Below, piece by piece: positions 34,929-47,477 of a DNA stretch of 64,000 nt; within the stretch, counting starts at the first letter, position 1; each line of letters starts with the position of its first letter. Below the pieces are notes generated by a model. The model ran no database searches. It was given only the letters and a program-made list of their open reading frames with translations, and was not told where the DNA came from. The position numbers and the translations under genes are program-made. Source of the DNA: Lepiota brunneoincarnata (lineage: Eukaryota > Basidiomycota > Agaricomycetes > Agaricales > Agaricaceae); NCBI GenBank assembly GCA_023014365.1, contig JAEBUN010000021.1, positions 496,001-560,000 on the forward strand, given 5' to 3'.

Positions 34929-37787
34929 TCAACCATCCCCCAACCTCTCTGATTGTTTCCATTCCCAGCTGCCGCGCCCGACGCTAAAACAGGAGCACCG
35001 GGGGTAATAGGTACCGATACTCATGTTGGGCGGGGGCGGATCCCAACTCATCTGTGGCCGCAGACGACCCAAAACAGCTGGAGCAGCGCCTGAGGTGGCC
35101 GATAGGTTGGCATAAGATGAATTTGGAAGTAAGAGGGAGGTCGAGGAGCCACTATGCGTTTTGAAGGGCGGGTATCTCGGTATACTCTTCTCGGAAACTC
35201 CTTGCATTCCTCGATTTGGAGCTTTTGGGGAAAGTGTCTGATGTGGATCTACACCACGCGATTTCATAGCATCCAAATGCTGGTTCAGACCTGAATTATC
35301 TGCGCGCGCATCCGCAGGTTCGAATAACCGGCGAAGTATCCAGGCTATGGTGCCATCGGGCGCCGTCTCCCTAATAGGGGCTCCTCCGACGTAAACAGTT
35401 CCTGATTTCTCTGCTTGCGAGAGGATATAAGGGGGCAGATTTGCCATGCCCACTTTCACTGCGACCGTTGCCTCCTTCATTTCTTCGTCCCTGTCCAGCA
35501 ACATGCATGTAATTCCGTACCCGTGGACGGCAAGGACGACCATATCGTTCGGGGGGCTAGTCACCATCGCCTCTGTCCGTAAACCCGTTCGGAGATCGAT
35601 TAGAGTAAGAGGGTATGGTTGAAGTGGCTTTTTCGGCGCGCCCCTCTCTCCAAAGTTGGAAGGATCCCACCTTGGAACAAGCTGGCGCTTGCCCCATTGG
35701 TGCCCCTTCGTATAACTGGGATCCTGAGATTGGAGATATTTGTACCCGTCGCCCTGTGGCGTTTCGTGGTCTACGAGGGCAACCCATGCATCCTTCTTCA
35801 CGTATATAGTGCCAGCTAGGAGCTCGATGATGACGTAGCATGAAGCCGTGACCCAGATGACGATGATTGCGGCGACACCGTTGACACTGATAAGCGCCAG
35901 CCCGACGATGAATAGGATGAACCCAATTCCCGTCATATAATAAAACAGACTTTCCAGCTCGGCATGCCGGTATAAACCTTGAGAGTCACGTCGTAACATG
36001 TTTTCGAGTTGGATGGACTTGGGACCGATAATGGAGAGTGCAGGTTCGGTGGTATCTGTGTTCGGGTTGCAGAATCGAACCGGGATGGCTGTCACGAGCG
36101 GCTCGAGCCTCTCGCACCCCTCTCGTGGCGGTATGGGCTTCCTCCACCAACGGTACTCCTTCACTTCTGGGTCGGCAAGCTTGCATACTGCAGCGAGCAT
36201 CGCGGCGTTGTAATACCCTTGATTAAGCTCCAGCAACCAGGCCAAATCTTCCCACCCGCTAACTCCACGCAGGTCCTTGAGTTGAGACCTCCGCGGCAAA
36301 AGGCCATTCAACGCCTTCCCCAGGAGATTATGGTCCAGGAAACCACCCTGCCTCATCTCGACGTATGACTTCGACGACAAGGGAGTGAATAGCGGATTGC
36401 CAGGTGACAGAACCGGAATTAGTGGCATGCTGCATTATATTATACAAGTGCCACATTTTGGCCCCCGCCGCCCGTGCCTGTAGATCTGCGCGGAAATGCT
36501 GGCCGGGAATAACAGTGATAGTGCTCAGGTGTTTCTGGTCACCACTGGGTTCTCTGATCCTCGACATTCGGAGCACCTCGGGCGTATACAAGATTTCGCC
36601 CAAAGTAAACAAGCGATTACCCCACGGACAATCCAGTTCCGTGTGATCGCAGCCGACCTTGTGGCAGAACACGACGACCCTCTTGGCTCCACGAAAGATA
36701 TCTGCCAACTGGCCAAGTTCGAGGTGCCTGTGGTGTTGAATCTCCGCGTCGTCCTTGACCCTGTCATCTGAGAGGCAAAATTCGTCAAGCCAGATAAACT
36801 CGCGTTCGTCTAACTTTCCTCCCACTCCCATTGTTTTCCGTGCCACTGGCATACTCCTCCAACAGCGACCGCGATATTTTTCTCCTGCTGTAATCGCTAT
36901 ACTTCCGACCACTGTTAGGGTTGGTTATCTATCGTCCCTCCAGCGGCAAAGAAAATTTCTTCCGCACTTTCCATTGGATAACTGATAGCAGTATACCCAG
37001 CTTGTTGTATATGCCGTCGTAGGTCCCGACTCTGGTCCATCTCAAGCCCAGCCTCCGAATTTGGATCCGGCAATGCACCACTCTCATCCCTAAAATCATA
37101 CTGCACCTGCCTCGTCGACACCACCTCTTCATCACGAAACTCCACCTCGAGCAACCACCGAGGCTTGTTCCCTGTGACAGCATACTCTCCACACTTCACA
37201 TCCTCTCCTCCTCCTCCTCCTCCTCCTCCTAGCCCATCAAAACTTTCGGCCAACACCGCATCAGGAACCTGCGACCACTCGATACTCCACGCAAATCTTC
37301 CAAACAAGTATCTCTTGACCGCGCTTTTGTCGAGATCGGGGAGGAAATAGATAGACGGGGGCGAATACGATCGCAAGGACGATCCTGAGAATGTTGGCAA
37401 AGACATGGAGGCGACTCTGAGGCTTGCTCCCAAACCAGAGGTCCCCTTTGACTCCTGCATCTTCGCGGATTAGAAGTTTTGGTCTCGTGTATTTAATGAG
37501 GGTCTTCCAGGAATCGCGAAGGCTGCTTATTCGTAGTTCTCTGAAGGGGACAAAGGGTTCCGGCTGTTGAGCCGATTGCATGGGATGGATTTTAATGTTG
37601 AGCTGGACGGGCAAGTGGTTGATGTCGTAGGCAGGGGGATATGGTGGGGGGGGGGGGGGGGGAGCGGTCTTTGTGAATGGGTTTCCGTCGTTGGCGATGG
37701 GCTCTTTAAGTTCCAGGGTGCCCTTTCCAGAGGGAGAACCGGAGGGCGTCTAACCTTGGGGATGTGCTTGCCGGAATTGGCTTTCAA
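34929..37787 (-). CDS. HET-domain-like protein with membrane segments
   Basis: Heterokaryon-incompatibility-type protein, a fungal allorecognition and cell-death family. Conserved HET blocks are GYTAISYPMESAEEIF (about 36970) and FIWLDEFCLSDD with LADIFRGAKRVVVFCH (36660-36800). The C-terminal half has LPRRSQLKDLRGVSGWEDLAWLLELNQG, then two adjacent hydrophobic helices (about 35830-35960). A further hydrophobic stretch lies near the N-terminus (FANILRIVLAIVFAPVYLF). The N-terminal proline tract is coded by a run of 16 Gs on the plus strand (about 37644-37660), where frame is uncertain. At least three more one-base shifts occur (near 37345, 36950 and 36400). The combination of HET motifs with membrane helices is a basidiomycete subtype. 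Confidence 0.75.
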
Positions 37788-38226
37788 TCGTTGGGGGGGT
37801 GGACTCGAGGAAAAACGATATTAATCATCCCGGCTTTGGCGCCTTCGTGGGTAGTTAGGCTCGCATATAGTTGCATTAACTATCCGAAACTTAATCAATT
37901 CGTGATCTTCGGGTGTGGGAGAGATCTAAAAGTAGCATCAAGTTGTGTAGAAAAAGAAGAAAATACAATGTTGCCATCATTCGTTGCCCAAACGACGGGG
38001 TGATTTGTCAAGCCGTATTTGAATCAAGGGGTTCGTAATATTTGACGCTTGCTCATGAAACACCCAGAAAGCCCGAGTGGAGGCACAGGTCACTTCTCTC
38101 TCTCTCCCTCTCTCGCAAGACAGTGAGTGACGGGCAGGGAAACCCGGTAGGTCTGACATGGTGCAGATCCCTGCTGTGAATATCTCCCTAGGGTAAAAAA
38201 AAACAATTTCGCGGGTGGTAGTCGCT
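37788..38226. other. Intergenic
   Basis: Contains a CT-rich microsatellite (38093-38115) and an A-run near 38199. No gene is seen. Confidence 0.4.
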
Positions 38227-39828
38227 CTAAGACACTTCCCCAGGCGCTGCTGAGTCCACAGAACTATGACTCGCCTGATCTCCTACTTTCCACACCTCCA
38301 CACCACCCTCTCCTGCAACACCAACAATCGACCTTTTCCAACTGATATCCAACACCTTGATGTTGTTTCCCGCCCACGCCTTGAAACTCGTCATAGCACT
38401 CTTGGTACTCCGAAGATCCCACACCCGTACCACACCATCATAAGCTCCAGTCGCCACTTGACTTTCATTCTTGCTGAGAGCAATAGCAGGAGGGCGTCGC
38501 TGGATGGAAAAAGGATGAAGTGGTCGCTGTGGTGATGGATGATGATGATGATGATGACTGATCCGCAGAACGGAGATCGTAGAGCATCATAGTACGATCT
38601 GTAGACGTCGCTAATGCGTTCCGACCATCGGAGGACACAGCAAGACTGAGGAACGGTTTCTCAGCAGCAGGTCTAAGTTAAAAAAAGGGTTGAATTTATA
38701 TAAGCTACCCCTTGTTGGGGACGGGCGAGAAGAAACGCACAATAGTATGAACTGAAACACCGATTTCCGTGTCCCATACCCGGACCGTCGAGTCAAAACC
38801 ACAACTATAAGCTCTGTGCGTTCCTTGACCACCACCACCACCCTCCCCCTTACTGAACACGACTTTTGAGACGCGTGCGGTGTGGGATTTGAGGACGTTA
38901 ATTGGAGCCTTTCGAGGTGGCTTGGATTCGTCTTCCGCCACTTTCCGACGTTTTTTATTCCTTTCGCGCCCGTTGTTCTGAGTTTCTTCTTCTGGGATTT
39001 CGTCAGCCGAGGGGATTGTTGTATCCCATAAGCCAATCAAACCATCCCAAGATGATGTTAGGAGATGGGTGCCGGAAACGTTTGACGCGACTGAGGAGAA
39101 CGGGTGCGGTGTGTAGGTGGAGAGTCGCGAGAGTTTTTGAACCGGAGATGGCGGGGTCGGTACTGAGTGATATACGTGAGATGGCAGCAGTCAGGTCGTG
39201 AGAAGAGGTTGCAATTGTATGTGTCGAGGACTCCTCGTTGCTTGGGGTAGGGACGAGAGTCATCGAAGTAATAGGTGCAGGGTGTAATGAAGAACTTGCA
39301 ACCAGGTTTTGGGAGTAGTCAAAGGCGCGGACATTACCATCGTAGGATGTCGTGAGGAGATAGCTGAAGAAGCGGCATCAGAAGGGTGCCCCTTGGAATC
39401 CATAAGCACGATAACCACGCACCCTGGTAGATCGCATAGGATGCTAGACACCCAATCAGTTATGTGGGATGTCGGACATCTTTTGGGGTGGCATTATGGA
39501 CTCAATATACTCAATCTGCAGTGTCTCCTCCTAAACTTTCCAGATCGGTTACACCATCTCGTACTTGAAAATTCGAGAACAAGAAAAAAAAAAAACCCAC
39601 CCCGCCAACACCATTTTGGGCACACCATTCTCCCAAGGTGGTCCTAAGAATCTCCCCTCTGACTAGGAAGTCGAACGGTATAGGCGTTGCAAGGGATAAT
39701 GCCTTGTTGACGAGCTGTGAAAGGTGGAAGCGCTTCCATGTGGTCGGAATCAGGTATTTTTGAGTGGGAAGGGGATAGGGGCTCTGAGTGGTGAATATGA
39801 CGGGTTGCTGAGTTTTGGAGGATGACAT
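38227..39828 (-). CDS. YTM1: Ribosome biogenesis WD40 protein Ytm1/WDR12
   Basis: Ytm1 is part of the Nop7-Erb1-Ytm1 complex that matures the large ribosomal subunit. The N-terminal ubiquitin-like NLE domain is visible (PVIFTTQSPYPLPTQKYLIP, then LVNKALSLATPIPFDFLVRG), after which WD repeats end in SSWDGLIGLWDT, CGFDSTVRVWDT, STDRTMMLYDLR and AYDGVVRVWDLR, with the final VEVWKVGD. The internal insert KKRRKVAEDESK looks like a nuclear localisation signal. ATG at 39828 is chosen over one at 39879 because the family starts close to the NLE domain. One-base insertions near 39459 and 39100, and a shift in the GAT repeat at 38537-38556, interrupt the frame in a gene that should be essential. Confidence 0.88.
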
Positions 39829-40451
39829 TGAGATTGTCGAAAAAAGAAAAAAAAAGGATACCGTTGTAACAATAGTCACACACGGCGCACGTGTGACTTG
39901 CCGTTTTTGGGTTTGTGCTGGCTCACATTTTCAGAGAAGGCAAGCCCCAAGCCCCGCATCCTCCAAAAGAGTGGCTTTATTTCGACTATTTCAATGTTAT
40001 AGCTTCCATTGTCAACAGCTCGAACGACGGTTCCATATAACAGCTATCACACCCTTGCCACCATTCCCACTGTCTATGAGGCTCAGGCGCTCATTATGAC
40101 ACATCCTATTTTTGATGCCCGCTATTCCGCCCCAGCACTCTCCACTTGCCCTTTTGAGACCCTGCGCTGCCAGCAAAACACGGCGAGAGGCCCCGGACCA
40201 CACGACCACTCTACCGCCCAAGGATTCCACTTTTCGCGCAACCTTGGGCCTCCTGCCGAGCCAAAACCTTCTCTGTCATAGCTTCCGGTACCCCGGCCGC
40301 AACGTGCAGCGGCTGCAGTCAAAGGTACAAGTATGGTGGTCAGCTACTCAGGCCTTCCTGTCTATATAAGTACAACAATCCAGGGTCGACGAGGACACCA
40401 CCACCACCGCCCAGTCCGAGATCAAGCGCTCACAGTGCTCCGCAACCGCCC
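39829..40451. other. Intergenic, divergent promoter region
   Basis: Lies between the starts of YTM1 and the SGNH esterase gene, which are transcribed away from each other. A CTATATAAGT element at about 40361-40371 is about 85 bases before the esterase ATG. No further gene is supportable. Confidence 0.4.
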
Positions 40452-41937
40452 ATGATCATCCAACTTAAACCGAGCATGCTCACAAGCATCATCTCCACCG
40501 CCTCCCACATTCTCCTAAACACAATCCACAACGCCCAAACTCCATTTCGTCACCCAGCAGACCTTGTTGCGATTCAAGGTGGGGGGGATGACCAGGTACC
40601 ATTCCCCGGACCTCCCGATAACGATGGCATCCACCTCGCTATCGGTCCCCGGTGTGGTATCTTTGCTGGGACTACCGCAGACGCAAACGCTGGGATTGAT
40701 TCTGGAAGAATTGAAACCATTGTGTCGTTTGGGGTATGTATGGGCTCATCGCGGAATCTGAGCCCCCCTTTCCCCCCCTTCTCCCCCCTCCGCTGATCTG
40801 CTTACACTGCTTTCATCTCTTTAGGACAGCTACACTGATGGAGGCAAATCGGATGGGTCACCCCTCGATCCTCCCATACTGGTACCCCCAAGCCCATTGG
40901 CTGGAGGCAGATCCACCAATGGTTTAACCTGGGTCGAGCACGTGGCGAATGACGTTGGAGCTACGATTATGGACTATGCGGTGAGAGTTGATCCCAGCCC
41001 CCGAATTTGATTCAATTGTAATGATGGACCTCTCCCTCCCTCGCCCCCATAGCAATCTGGGGCTTGTATCGATCTCTCTCTGTGGCCGAGTAACCCACGC
41101 AAGGTTGACTTTCTCGGACAAGGTAAGGGAGAGGGGTTCATTCTCTCAACAACGTACATCATCAGATTGATGTTCGTTTAATAGTCCAAACATTCCTGAG
41201 CCAGGGTAATAATCTCAACCCGAACACAACATTGTATAGCATTTTCTTCGGCATCAAGTATGTTCATCGTTGATTCTGATCCGCCTTATCCCCGACACTC
41301 ATTTCCCTCGCATAGCGACTTTTTAGCATCTTTCAGTGAGCTTCCTCCCTCTCACACTTCACCAAAAATTACCCACGACTAACCCAAACGACAAAGTCGA
41401 CGGAAATCACATGCCCCAAGCCGCTCAAGTCCTTCTCGACCAAATCCAAGTCCTCGCATCCCCACCCACCAACGCCCGCAACTTTATGGTTCTAGACGTA
41501 TACGGCCGCGGAATGACAGCACCCTCTGGTGAAGCTTTCAAACAAACCATCTTCAACTCCCTTGGCATTTTTCATGAAACCGGACTACAAATCGAGGGCA
41601 TGTCGGAGCCTGTACAGCTCAGCGTGTCCTACGTCAACTTTGAGAATATTTGGGAGGCTGTCCTTGGGGATAATCCCGGATTTAAAGCATTTGGGTATGT
41701 GAGTACGGATTCGTGTACTCAGTGTACAGCCGAGTTGGGGTGTACGACTATTGGGATGTGTGATGACCCGGAACACTTTTTCTATTGGATTCCTGGGTAA
41801 GTTTTGCGTATGTGTGTCTTCAGGCTCTTCTGTATGCTAAAGTTTTTTTTTTTTCTTCTCCTAGTCATCCATCCAAGGAGACGATGAGAATTATGGCTGA
41901 TTATGTTGGAGAGGTTTGGGCCAGGTGTAAGGTGTAA
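40452..41937 (+). CDS. SGNH/GDSL esterase (CE16-like)
   Basis: Serine esterase of the SGNH hydrolase fold; fungal relatives remove acetyl groups from carbohydrates or cleave lipids. The catalytic Ser is in SFGDSYTDGG, split by an intron at 40734-40824. The Gly/Asn blocks are AQSGACIDLS and IFFGINDF. The Asp-His pair is in CDDPEHFFYW and the following exon HPSKETMR. Six exons with introns of 45-100 nt join without any frame problem. The N-terminus before GDS is long (over 90 residues), contains no strong signal peptide, and could start at a later ATG. Neighbour to a CFEM gene transcribed towards it. Confidence 0.82.
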
Positions 41938-42056
41938 TTTATGCACCCCCTGATGATTTTTTTATAACTTAAACGTTTATGTACTGTATGTACTGTATGT
42001 ACACTGTTGTATACCCATCTCAATATACCCTCGGTCAAAGGGGTTACCAACGAATT

Positions 42057-42456
42057 CTACTCAGGCGCCTTCCTTTTTCCACAGGAATTTATTAGCCTCT
42101 GGTTGGCTTTCGTTGATGGGTAGAGAGGAGACATTACCACGATAGAACAAATCTCTTTCACACTCTCAATAGCAGTTTGAACATCACCGCCGTCGCAGTT
42201 CTGACCAATGCAACACCTGACGGACGCTATGAATGCCTTGTTGTGGCATAGACAGACGTTGTCAGTGGGAGCACAGTCGCCCACAGGAGCGTTTTGGAGG
42301 CATTCTGTGGCACAGTCTAGGGCACGAAAAGGTTAGTATGTATTGTACAGTACATACGCATGCCTCGAGAGAACTGTAGGTACCAGGGAATTGCCGGGCG
42401 ATGAGGTTGGCAGAAACGATGGAGGCGAGAGCGGTGAGGACGAGAGCGAGGCGCAT
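42057..42456 (-). CDS. Secreted CFEM-domain protein
   Basis: Two exons. The first, MRLALVLTALASIVSA, is a signal peptide. After an intron of 60-70 nt the second reads DCATECLQNAPVGDC, VCLCHNKAFIASVRCC, IGQNCDGGD and EICSI. This gives the eight-cysteine CFEM spacing, including the CxC and CC pairs and the Asp-like position used for haem iron in some members. Length of about 110 residues is normal for a small secreted CFEM protein. Roles in the family range from haem uptake to effectors; which applies here cannot be told. No GPI-anchor signal is evident. Confidence 0.85.
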
Positions 42457-43583
42457 TGTGGTTCAAGGTGGGAATCGGGTGTAATGCTGTGAAAGCCTCT
42501 GTATATATATATACCAGTCGAAAGGATGAGGCTGAATAAGGCACCAACTTGCGCTGGTCCGGATGTACCGTACCGCAACCAGTTGATGCTGTCGGAGTTG
42601 CTAAGGGTTGTCAAGTCATGCGTAACGCAGGGAGAGAGGAATTGGCACAATGTAGTCATTCGGGTGTGCCGAGGGCAGGAAACATCAGCGCCCAGCAGAC
42701 ATCTCTATGTCGCCCATCATGAATCAAAACGGATGCATACTTATATCTATTTCACGTGGTTACGTTCCCTTCCCACGCTTCATCAGAACTTGAGAATACG
42801 ACAAATTAAGATCCAAAGGTACTGCCTGGGATCAGTTTTACACATCCGTCAACCAAGGACAAGACCTTTCGCATCGCCCAGTTTCATGTCACATGAACAG
42901 AGTCGAGATCCATCCCACCCTAATGGATATACTCGCTACTGCTGCTAGCTTCGTACGCAGCCCCCCCTGTAATCCAGTCCTGATTCCATTGGTGATGTCC
43001 AGACTCACTCTGTGGGGCTCAGGTCAGGGGGCTACGGTACGCCTACTATTCGTCCACATTCGCAAATGCATTTAGTTCCTGCACCTTAGAAATCACTCGC
43101 CTATTTGGTTCGAAGAGCCTACTATGCGGCGAGCTTTTCCGAGTCTACAAACTACGGGGGTTTTAAGTTTTCCGTCTTGAGCTTCCAGGCCTTACAGCAT
43201 CCTAACGGCCGGTTGGAAGTTTAAATACACAAGTATAGTGTGTAACTGTGGGTCCCTGTATTTGTCCCGGACCGATGAGGTCCGATCGGGGATTGGGCTT
43301 CCACATTGAATTGAACCGTCCCGAGGAACGGAAACGGACCGAATAATATAAACTTTCAATAGAGCTGATTTGTTGAGTGTATGACTTGTCTGTTACGAAC
43401 CGAGACCGGAGGATGGAGATTTAGTGAAACAGACCCCCAAGCGTCCTACTTGACGACTACCAGAGATATTTCCCTACGACGGTCCATTTTGGAAACTAGG
43501 TCAGAGATTATTTCTGGTTGTTATTTATTCAATCATAATAATTCCTTCATTCAGTAAAGAAGACAGTTCCCTAGGTTCTTGAA
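42457..43583. other. Intergenic, no gene seen
   Basis: Contains a TATATATATATA stretch at about 42502-42514 that fits the CFEM promoter, some 45 bases upstream of its ATG. No domain-bearing frame is seen. Confidence 0.45.
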
Positions 43584-46208
43584 TCAAATCGTGTACCTGA
43601 AATCTGGCGCCCTATCTCCCAGTTCACGAATCTGTTGAGCCGTATATTTATCCTGTTCTCCCCTTTCCAACGCCTGCCGCTGCATCTCATCCCGCTTCTT
43701 GTTGATCCGATTATATGCAATCACCGCTGCAGGAACACAAATGAAACCAATCCCAACAAACATCAGTTCGACGCCATCTGCCATATGTCCGTTTATAAGA
43801 GCGTTGCCAAGCTAATGGAAGGGGCGAGATAAACATCACGTACGACCAACGAGAAATCTTGGACTATCTCGTGAGCGATAAATGTTGGAGGCTATAGCTC
43901 CACTGAAGTTTCCAACACCGATCTGGACGGCCATCCCGATTCCACGTTTGTACTGTCCAGCAAGGTTATTCCCGAGCCTTTGAGTGCATGTCAGCCCTTT
44001 AGGTTATTGAGGAGATTCACATAGGAATGGGTTCGCACCATGCAACGACGCCCGGAAAGGCAGCATAACTACCAGCAACACAAAAGAACACCCCGAAATA
44101 TTTCACGCCATGAGGTGCATTCGAGATGTTGATGGAGAAGCCGATGAGGCAGAAAACGAGGCCTGCTAAAACAAAAGGGGAGCGCATCCTAAGCTTGTCG
44201 GAGTAAAAAGGCGAAGATGTAGAGGGTGATAGCTTTTGAAGTCATGGTAAGTAATTTTTATGCCAACAGCGACTAGAACGACTCCTCACTCGCGACGACA
44301 TATGGGGGGTACAGTGAGGAGTTGGCTGATGGCGGGAGGGATACCCAAACCTGCCAGGGGTGATGAACAAGGGGACTGTATGCAGATGCACGTCTCGGAA
44401 CTACTCACGCATTGATGATTGTGCTGGAGAGGGGGTTGGAGTTGGTGTGTGGATGTTAAACCTAAGAGACCAAGATTGGGGTTTACTTACGGAAGGAACA
44501 ACGTGATACCATAGACTGTATGCAGATAGTGTCAAGCCAAAGTTGGATCAAAGTTTGACGAGACGTACGAGGTCCAATGAGGGACATGTAAATCAGGATA
44601 TGCAGCCACACTTGCCAATCGAGCATGGCCGCCCATAAAATGTCGCATCTCAAAGTGCTCTTCCTCCCCAACAGACGAATTATCATATTCTGTGCCCCGG
44701 AGAAAATGGGCCATTGGTATTGGTAGTAGTCACGAGGGTACTCACTCTTGCGCCAGATCACGAATGCTCGTTCATCAGGAGTGAGGAACTTGGCGGTGGC
44801 GGGGAAATCGACCAGCACTGGAGCATCAGTCAAAAATAGGTCCTGATTGTGCTAATAACGATGCCAACCCGTCAACGCGATCAAACCGACGACTACTGTG
44901 GCAATTCCCTCAAGAATCTGACCATCCTGTTAGCGAGAGACGTAGAAAGACATTAGGCGCTCACGAAAATCCACGACCATCCCAACATCCCCCTAGTACC
45001 ACTCATGAAACTGATGCCATATGCCAAGAGACCCGAAAAAGCGCCTGCGAGCGAGGCAGCTCCAAAGAAGAGCCCGATACGGAATTGGAGCATGTGACGC
45101 GGGTACCATATCGACAAACTGTTCGATATCAAACATGCGTCGTCAATAGAGAGGCTCGAATTCGCTGGGACACACGTACTAGTACACAACACCTGGGAAT
45201 AAACCGGCTTCTGCCACCCCAAGACATACACGGGTCCCGACGAGTTGGGGGTAGCTATCTGATGTTGAGCCAAATCGAAGCTAGCATAGGTTATAGCGCC
45301 TGGCACCCACTTATTGACAAGGCCCATGAGAGTCCTGGGTCATTTTCATGTTAGTTAACTGGACCGCGGAATTCCCACGGTATGTATAGACGCACATGAT
45401 CGTACCCCAGACCAACTGATGGAAGAAGGCCGTACGTGTCGGTACCTGAGTAAAAATATACGCGAGCGTTGAACCTTACCGTAATGCCAGGGAGCCATCT
45501 GTCAAGTTGATGGGAGTTGGTATTATGCAAGCAGGATAGGCGATAAGGACCCTACCTTGACGGTCTGAACCGCTTCAGAACCAGGCTACGCCCCGGGACC
45601 GTTAACACTGTGCTGTAGGCGCCGATGACATTAAGAAGGACTTACTTTGCAGGACATTCAAAGATGCAATATGGCTTAGAACCAATTTGAGGACTAATGT
45701 CGACCTTGACGCTGCACCACTCACAACGAAATACATGGTCTGTAGGAGTGGGTAAGATTTTACTTCTAATTCCAGTGACCGCTAACATACCAGAGCAATG
45801 TTATATTGAGTGCCACTCAACCCTAATTCGCTCTGCAGTCCCTGCAACCTGGCGTTTCCTATTCGGCATCTCAGGAACCGCATACTCAGAAAATCAAATT
45901 AAACCAGGGATCCTAACCGATGTTGCCTAGAATGGAGAAGGTTAAGCGACAAAGTTGTTGCGATTGGCGTGCTTACCTCGGTCCAGAAAGGACATGAGAT
46001 ACATCACAGATAAGATGGGCATCAGTCTGAGGTCGACTTTCCTCCATAGTTTTTTCTCCTCTTCAGGGGATAGCTTGGGTGGGGGAGGGAGGGACGAATC
46101 TCCACCAAAATCAATGCTATCTGAGTTCACGCCAGAGCTCGCGGTCTCGATTCGAGAATCCGGACGCTGTTTCTCGCTGATAGGTGAGAGCGAATCCTTG
46201 GCGGCCAT
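43584..46208 (-). CDS. MFS transporter, anion:cation symporter family
   Basis: Twelve-helix plasma-membrane carrier of the ACS family (allantoate, nicotinate, pantothenate or similar organic anions). Exon 1 has a cytosolic N-tail and RLMPILSVMYLMSFLDRG, followed over an intron by the family hallmark NIGNARLQGLQSELGLSG. Later parts show the SIWYPRHMLQFRIGLFFGAA and GWSWIF helices, DFPATAKFLTPDERAFV, EEEHFEMRHFM, LDWQVWLHILIYMSLIGP, and a C-terminal tail NRINKKRDE ending GDRAPDFRYTI. Roughly ten short exons run over 2.6 kb. No frame break was found. Substrate is not predictable at this level. Confidence 0.85.
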
Positions 46209-47477
46209 CTAGAGGGAAGGGGAGGAGGGGAAAGTTGACTCCTCTGTAGAAAACGTTATATATAGTCCAGCAGCCGACCCTGCATATCCCGGTTGATTGC
46301 GCCATAATCAAGAAAGGATGATAGTTCTCGTGGCAGATAGAAATAATGCGCGCGCAAATACTTGTCTTGGCACGAACCCCATTCACACATTCCCCACATA
46401 TGTATCGGGTGGAGACATTGATACCTCCATGGAGATGATATAGGATGGCCCATGACGTTCGCATGGGGTCAGTACTTCCGAACCATTAATATGGCATAGC
46501 AAATGTCACGAAAATTCATACTGGGGGCGAGGGGAGTGATAGGAGGAGTGCAGGGAGGACCCGGTTTACTTGTTTGGGGAACAACCGTGCTCGGGCACTG
46601 GTGAACAAGGTCTGGGCCAGCGAGCGAAGCTTTTTGTGTGCCACCATCTACAAAAATGACACCCTCCGCTCCAGGTCCGTCTTCCCCCTCCCCTGTCCGT
46701 CCCGGCAGCCTTTGCGCACAAAAGTTAAGATTTCAAGTGTCGGGCTTTTTTGGCATCCACGTACACTTTGTGAGCATGAATTATGAGGAGGAAACGATAC
46801 TGGGGTATCTCAGGATTAGGCAAATGCATGTGCAGCACGGACAGAAGAGGCAGCTACACCTGGAGATATGGAAGATGGACATTGTAGGAATCGTTACTGG
46901 GCTGTCGCTTGCACAGAATTCACATCACGTGGGGATGTGCCGGTACCGGCGTTGACGTTCAATAAACTTTGCCCCTACGTTCAAACTGAATTGCCAATTG
47001 TATGTTATATTACTCTTCGATGCTGTGCTCCGAAACTTCTATCCGGTTGCGCTAGTGCACCGCATTCGACTCGTGCACGAGGCCCAGGTGGCACCGCATA
47101 TATACACACATCAGAATCAAGTACTTCTCTTGACGTTCTGTGGGTGTTCTCCCCTCTTGCCAGCGGCCTTTCACCCATGCTACTCAGAGTACCTTTAGAC
47201 AACTCGACCACGAATGGACAGCCAGACACCACACACACTCTCGGTCGAGAGCCGCTAACTTCGAGTATGTAAACCTTGCACAACTAAACCCATTCCAGAA
47301 TTCACCAGCTTACAGCTGGAGTTGTGTCACCCGGATGGTTCAATGGTGCAAGCGGCGTTGTAATGCACAATCCTACCATGATCGATAACTCGCACGCACA
47401 ATATTTCAATGACGGGCGAACAGGTACTGTAGTATTCCATTGGCGATAGGAACTCGTGATCATCTCTTCTTGGTATA
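46209..47477. other. Intergenic, no gene seen
   Basis: The upstream region of the transporter has TATATAT at about 46256-46262, 50 bases before its ATG. The remainder may hold undetected 5' exons of the NACHT gene. Confidence 0.4.

Noticed and set aside
45085..45354. Open frame opposite the MFS transporter
   Set aside because: Shadow of a conserved coding region on the other strand.
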